Of a DNA stretch of 9,539 nucleotides, positions 7,289 through 9,539 are shown in pieces; the first letter of the stretch is position 1, and each line of letters opens with the position of its first letter. The stretch lies in contig JAFYUD010000074.1 in NCBI GenBank assembly GCA_017549665.1, positions 1 through 9,539 on the forward strand, read 5' to 3'. The notes beneath the pieces were generated by a model. That model had not been told where the DNA came from and searched no databases. It worked only from the letters and a program-made list of their open reading frames with translations. The stretch comes from Clostridia bacterium (lineage in GTDB: Bacteria > Bacillota_A > Clostridia > Oscillospirales > Acutalibacteraceae). Position numbers and translations under genes: made by a program.

Positions 7289-8013
7289 ATTATCTCCTCC
7301 TTAACAAGTACAGGACCGTCCTTACAGATTCTCTTATTGCCGTACTTGGTCTTGCATGAGCAGCCCATACAAGCACCAAAACCGCAACCCATTCTTTCCT
7401 CAAAGCTGAGCTGACCTGAAGTATCAGTATTATTATAAACAGCCTTAAGCATAGGCTCGGGACCACAAGTGTAAAAATATGTATAATCAACATCCTTAAG
7501 TGCATCAGTAACAAAGCCTTTTACACCTATACTGCCGTCAGCAGTTGCAACAATTGTCTTTGCACCGATTGCTTCAAAATCTTCTTTACAGAAAACTTCA
7601 TCAGCCTTATTGAATCCGAGGATGGCTGTTACTTCCTTACCCTCAGCAATAAGCTTCTTAGCAAGATAGAACATTGGAGGTACACCAACACCGCCACCGA
7701 GAACAACAGGCTTATCACCTGAAACAGATGTATCAAAACCGTTGCCGAGACCAACGAGACAATCAAGCTCTGTACCTGCGGGTAAACCTGCCATCTTTTC
7801 AGTACCGGTACCGACAACCTTATAGATTATTGAAAGCTCATTTTCCTTACAGTCAAAAATTGAAATAGGTCTGCGGAGATAAAGTCCTTCAAGAAGAATA
7901 TTAATGAACTGACCGCTTGCAGTTACGGCAGATGTGTCACCGCTGAGCACCATTCTATATACATTTTCAGTCAGTTTTTCATTTGAGCTGATAGTATAAA
8001 TTACTTTTTTCAT
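7282..8013 (-). CDS. pyrK: Dihydroorotate dehydrogenase electron-transfer subunit (FAD, 2Fe-2S)
   Basis: PyrK carries FAD and a [2Fe-2S] cluster and moves electrons from the FMN of PyrD to NAD+. The 243-aa protein has a ferredoxin-reductase-like layout. The FAD-binding barrel includes GQFINI (34-39) and LRRPISIFD (46-54), and GTGTEKMAGLPAG (68-80) follows. The nucleotide domain has VVLGGGVGVPPM (103-114) and TCGPEPML (182-189). The C-terminal cluster motif ligands are C210, C215, C218 and C230, with an additional C220 between them. The start at 8013 lies one base past the pyrC stop, with AAGGAG at a suitable distance inside pyrC. Its position directly before pyrD fits joint assembly of the heterotetramer. 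Confidence 0.95.
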   Translation of the reverse strand: MKKVIYTISSNEKLTENVYRMVLSGDTSAVTASGQFINILLEGLYLRRPISIFDCKENELSIIYKVVGTGTEKMAGLPAGTELDCLVGLGNGFDTSVSGDKPVVLGGGVGVPPMFYLAKKLIAEGKEVTAILGFNKADEVFCKEDFEAIGAKTIVATADGSIGVKGFVTDALKDVDYTYFYTCGPEPMLKAVYNNTDTSGQLSFEERMGCGFGACMGCSCKTKYGNKRICKDGPVLVKEEIIW

Positions 8014-8014
8014 C

Positions 8015-9277
8015 TTACTGCTCCTTATAAACTATATTTCCCGAGCAGACTGTTGCAACACATTTACCGAAAACATGCTTACCGGTAAACGGTGTTGCTT
8101 TGCCCATCGATACAAATTCATCGGGATTAATTATATATTGTTTTTCAAGATCAAAAACACAGAAATCAGCATTATGACCTTCTTTTATACCGTATTCAAG
8201 ACCGAATCGCTTTGCGGGATTCACACTCATCAGTTCAATGAGTTTTTCAAGAGTGATAACGCCTGTCTTTACAAGTTCAGTATACATTACAGGGAATGAT
8301 GTCTCAAGACCGACAATACCCATCAATGATTTTTCAAGACCTCTTCCCTTTTCCTCTGCAGAATGAGGAGCATGGTCTGTGGCAATCATATCAACCGTAC
8401 CTTCAAGAATACCTGCAACCAATGCCCTTCTGTCCTCTTCACTTCTAATGGGAGGATTCATCTTGAATCTACCGTCCTCCTGAAGCTGACAGTCATTCAT
8501 AACAAGGTAGTGCGGACCTGTCTCACAAGTAATATCAACGCCCTCAGCCTTTGCTTTTCTGATTACGTCAACACTTTCTTTCGCTGAGATATGACAAACG
8601 TGATAGCTTACGCCAGTCTTTTTTACAAGCTCGATATCACGTGCAATCTGCATCCATTCACTTTCGGAGCAGATACCTCTGTGACCGTTTTTCTTTGCAT
8701 ACTCACCGTCGTGGATATATCCGCCTCGAAGCAGATCATTGACCTCACAGTGAGCAACAATCATTTTATCAAGAGCCTTCGCAGTTTTCATGGCTTCAAG
8801 CATCATGTCATCACTCTGAACTCCTCTGCCGTCATCAGAAAAACTGATAACATACTGCGCCATCGCTGACATATCGGAAAGTTCCTCACCTGCCTGACCC
8901 TTTGTTATTGTTCCGTAAGGGTAAACCTTTATAAGAGCGTCCTTATCAATAATATCAAGCTGCTGTCTGAGATTTTCATAGCTGTCGGGAGCAGGGTTAA
9001 GATTCGGCATTGTACAAACCGAGGTGTAGCCTCCTCTTGCAGCTGCAAGAGAACCTGATTTTATGGTTTCTTTATAAGAAAAACCCGGCTCTCTGAAATG
9101 CATATGCACATCAGTAAAACCGGGAAAAATATACTTATTACTGCAATCAACAACAGTACAACCTGAAAAATCAAGTGACTTACCAACGGAAACAATGCTT
9201 CCGTTGTCAACAAGGATATCTGCATTTATAAAACCGTTTTCTGTATAAACGGTTGCACCGCTGAATATAGTTGCCAT
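8015..9277 (-). CDS. pyrC: Dihydroorotase, class I
   Basis: PyrC reversibly cyclises N-carbamoyl-aspartate to dihydroorotate. The 420-aa amidohydrolase begins MATIFSGATVYTENG. The metal-binding HxH is in DVHMHFREPG (H58, H60; R62 contacts substrate). The rest of the site is FSDDG (D149), AHCE (H176), CHISA (H229), MNPPIR (N275) and ATDHAPH (catalytic D301), so the site appears complete and active, unlike the metal-free dihydroorotase homologues that accompany PyrB in some bacteria. I chose ATG 9277 because AAAGGTG lies about 5 nt upstream and homologues begin this way. The frame stays open to a GTG at 9340, but that extension is encoded by the hairpin of the leader RNA and is unlikely to be translated. 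First gene of the pyr operon. Confidence 0.95.
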   Translation of the reverse strand: MATIFSGATVYTENGFINADILVDNGSIVSVGKSLDFSGCTVVDCSNKYIFPGFTDVHMHFREPGFSYKETIKSGSLAAARGGYTSVCTMPNLNPAPDSYENLRQQLDIIDKDALIKVYPYGTITKGQAGEELSDMSAMAQYVISFSDDGRGVQSDDMMLEAMKTAKALDKMIVAHCEVNDLLRGGYIHDGEYAKKNGHRGICSESEWMQIARDIELVKKTGVSYHVCHISAKESVDVIRKAKAEGVDITCETGPHYLVMNDCQLQEDGRFKMNPPIRSEEDRRALVAGILEGTVDMIATDHAPHSAEEKGRGLEKSLMGIVGLETSFPVMYTELVKTGVITLEKLIELMSVNPAKRFGLEYGIKEGHNADFCVFDLEKQYIINPDEFVSMGKATPFTGKHVFGKCVATVCSGNIVYKEQ

Positions 9278-9282
9278 CTGAT

Positions 9283-9289
9283 CACCTTT
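9283..9289 (-). promoter_or_regulatory. pyrC ribosome binding site
   Basis: AAAGGTG (9289-9283) ends 5 nt before the ATG at 9277 and decides the pyrC start. It lies directly downstream of the 3' arm of the long-range leader helix (9301-9292), so formation of that helix could affect ribosome access. Confidence 0.6.
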
Positions 9290-9304
9290 CACTGATTTCG
9301 GCTC

Positions 9305-9336
9305 AAAAATAGGTTCCGCCAGTATATGGCAGAACC
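9305..9336 (-). terminator. Terminator-like hairpin inside the pyr leader
   Basis: GGTTCTGCC (9336-9328) pairs with GGCGGAACC (9320-9312), with one G-U wobble, around the 7-nt loop ATATACT. TATTTTT follows (9311-9305). Six of the nine pairs are G-C. The U tract is only five uninterrupted bases, so efficiency is uncertain; partial termination would suit an attenuator. Confidence 0.55.
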
Positions 9337-9388
9337 CCACATAATCATATAGTGTCTGCCGGAATTACCGAATCAGAGATTTTTATTT

Positions 9389-9417
9389 ATTATATCAAAT
9401 CAAATCAGTATTGTCAA
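9389..9417 (-). promoter_or_regulatory. Consensus sigma-A promoter of the pyr operon
   Basis: On the minus strand TTGACA (9417-9412) and TATAAT (9394-9389) are exact consensus boxes with a 17-nt spacer. Expected start is an A near 9382. A promoter this strong before a biosynthetic operon implies control downstream of initiation, consistent with the structured leader. No obvious operator palindrome overlaps it. Confidence 0.85.
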
Positions 9418-9452
9418 TAGACAACATCATGTTTTATAACATTAAAATCAGA

Positions 9453-9539
9453 TTACAAATATTTTTTCAGATACTCTCCTGTAAAGCTACCTTCAGTTCT
9501 GCTTACTTCTTCAGGTGTACCCTTTGCGACAACGACACC
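9453..9539 (-). CDS. uvrA: Excinuclease ABC subunit A, C-terminal 28 codons
   Basis: Only the 3' end of this gene is in the window; the rest lies beyond the right edge. The frame enters at 9539 and stops with TAA at 9455-9453. The visible residues start GVVVAKGTPEEVSR and end TGEYLKKYL, closely matching the conserved UvrA tail (GTPEE-x-SYTGxYLKxxL type). UvrA is the DNA-damage-recognising ATPase of nucleotide excision repair. The identification rests on 28 residues, but this tail is distinctive. Between this stop and the pyr promoter I see only a 5-bp A+T-rich dyad, so transcripts may continue into pyr. Confidence 0.8.
   Translation of the reverse strand, partial: GVVVAKGTPEEVSRTEGSFTGEYLKKYL

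Larger units (their letters stand above)
9278..9382 (-). promoter_or_regulatory. Structured pyr operon leader (candidate pyrimidine-responsive attenuator)
   Basis: About 105 nt of untranslated RNA precede pyrC, with three possible helices. (1) A 9-bp hairpin at 9336-9312 followed by a U tract. (2) GGCAGA (9360-9355) pairing with TCTGCC (9333-9328), a 6-bp helix that uses the 5' arm of (1) and so excludes it. (3) CTGATTCGG (9376-9368) pairing with CCGAAATCAG (9301-9292), 9 bp with one bulged A, joining the RNA 5' end to bases next to the ribosome binding site. Mutually exclusive terminator/antiterminator helices ahead of a pyrimidine operon are typical of attenuation. I do not see the PyrR-binding consensus known from Bacillus, so the signal is unknown. 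Function is inferred from pairing by eye; no folding energies were computed. Confidence 0.5.

Noticed and set aside
8075..8869. Open frames of 70-90 codons on the + strand opposite pyrC.
   Set aside because: They lie antisense to a well-conserved gene, lack ribosome binding sites, and their translations look like reverse-strand shadows of pyrC codons.
9278..9340. A GTG at 9340 in frame with pyrC would add 21 residues to the N-terminus.
   Set aside because: No ribosome binding site precedes the GTG, the added codons form the leader hairpin, and homologous dihydroorotases begin at the MATIFSG position, which has AAAGGTG before it.
9429..9442. Inverted repeat ATGTT/AACAT after uvrA as its terminator.
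   Set aside because: Five base pairs with a single G-C pair and no following U tract; too weak.
1..9539. CRISPR arrays, tRNA/rRNA genes, insertion sequences, attachment sites or phage genes.
   Set aside because: None seen: no regularly spaced repeats, no cloverleaf-like sequence, no transposase or integrase frame, and the gaps between genes are too short to hide one.

Overview
The window is a low-GC, densely packed bacterial segment. AGGAGG-type ribosome binding sites, consensus sigma-A promoters, a type 1B dihydroorotate dehydrogenase pair (PyrD/PyrK) and family sequence style all point to the Firmicutes, most likely class Clostridia (Ruminococcus/Oscillospiraceae-like). That taxonomic call is inference; no rRNA or marker gene settles it.

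Left part, + strand. Positions 1-903 hold the C-terminal ~300 residues of N-acetylglucosamine-6-phosphate deacetylase (NagA), cut by the left edge. A tiny self-contained transcription unit follows at 900-1065. It has a perfect TTGACA-17-TATAAT promoter whose -35 box overlaps the nagA stop codon, a GGAGGAG ribosome binding site, a 21-codon reading frame (959-1024) and an 11-bp hairpin terminator. A shorter, sequence-related second hairpin lies just downstream. The predicted peptide is hydrophobic and its polar residues fall on one helical face; I do not recognise it. A new promoter (1138-1166) then drives two translationally coupled glycosyltransferase genes: a multi-pass GT-C/GT87-like membrane enzyme (1208-2674) and a GT2 enzyme (2671-3648). 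This looks like a small cell-surface glycan module.

Middle and right part, - strand. A seven-gene pyrimidine operon reads right to left: pyrC-pyrK-pyrD-pyrF-pyrE-pyrB-pyrI (9277 to 3677). The genes overlap by 1-7 nt or are separated by 1-18 nt. Together they convert carbamoyl phosphate and aspartate to UMP (PyrB/PyrI, PyrC, PyrD/PyrK, PyrE, PyrF); only carbamoyl phosphate synthetase is missing. A perfect TTGACA-17-TATAAT promoter (9417-9389) gives a leader of about 105 nt. The leader can form a terminator-like hairpin with a U tract, a competing upstream hairpin, and a long-range helix joining the RNA 5' end to bases just before the pyrC ribosome binding site. It therefore looks like a regulatory leader, and it lacks a recognisable PyrR-binding motif. 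The GT and pyr operons converge on one shared bidirectional terminator at 3647-3676.

Right edge. The last 28 codons of uvrA enter on the - strand. No convincing terminator separates uvrA from the pyr promoter. The two least explained elements are the 21-aa peptide unit and the pyr leader RNA.
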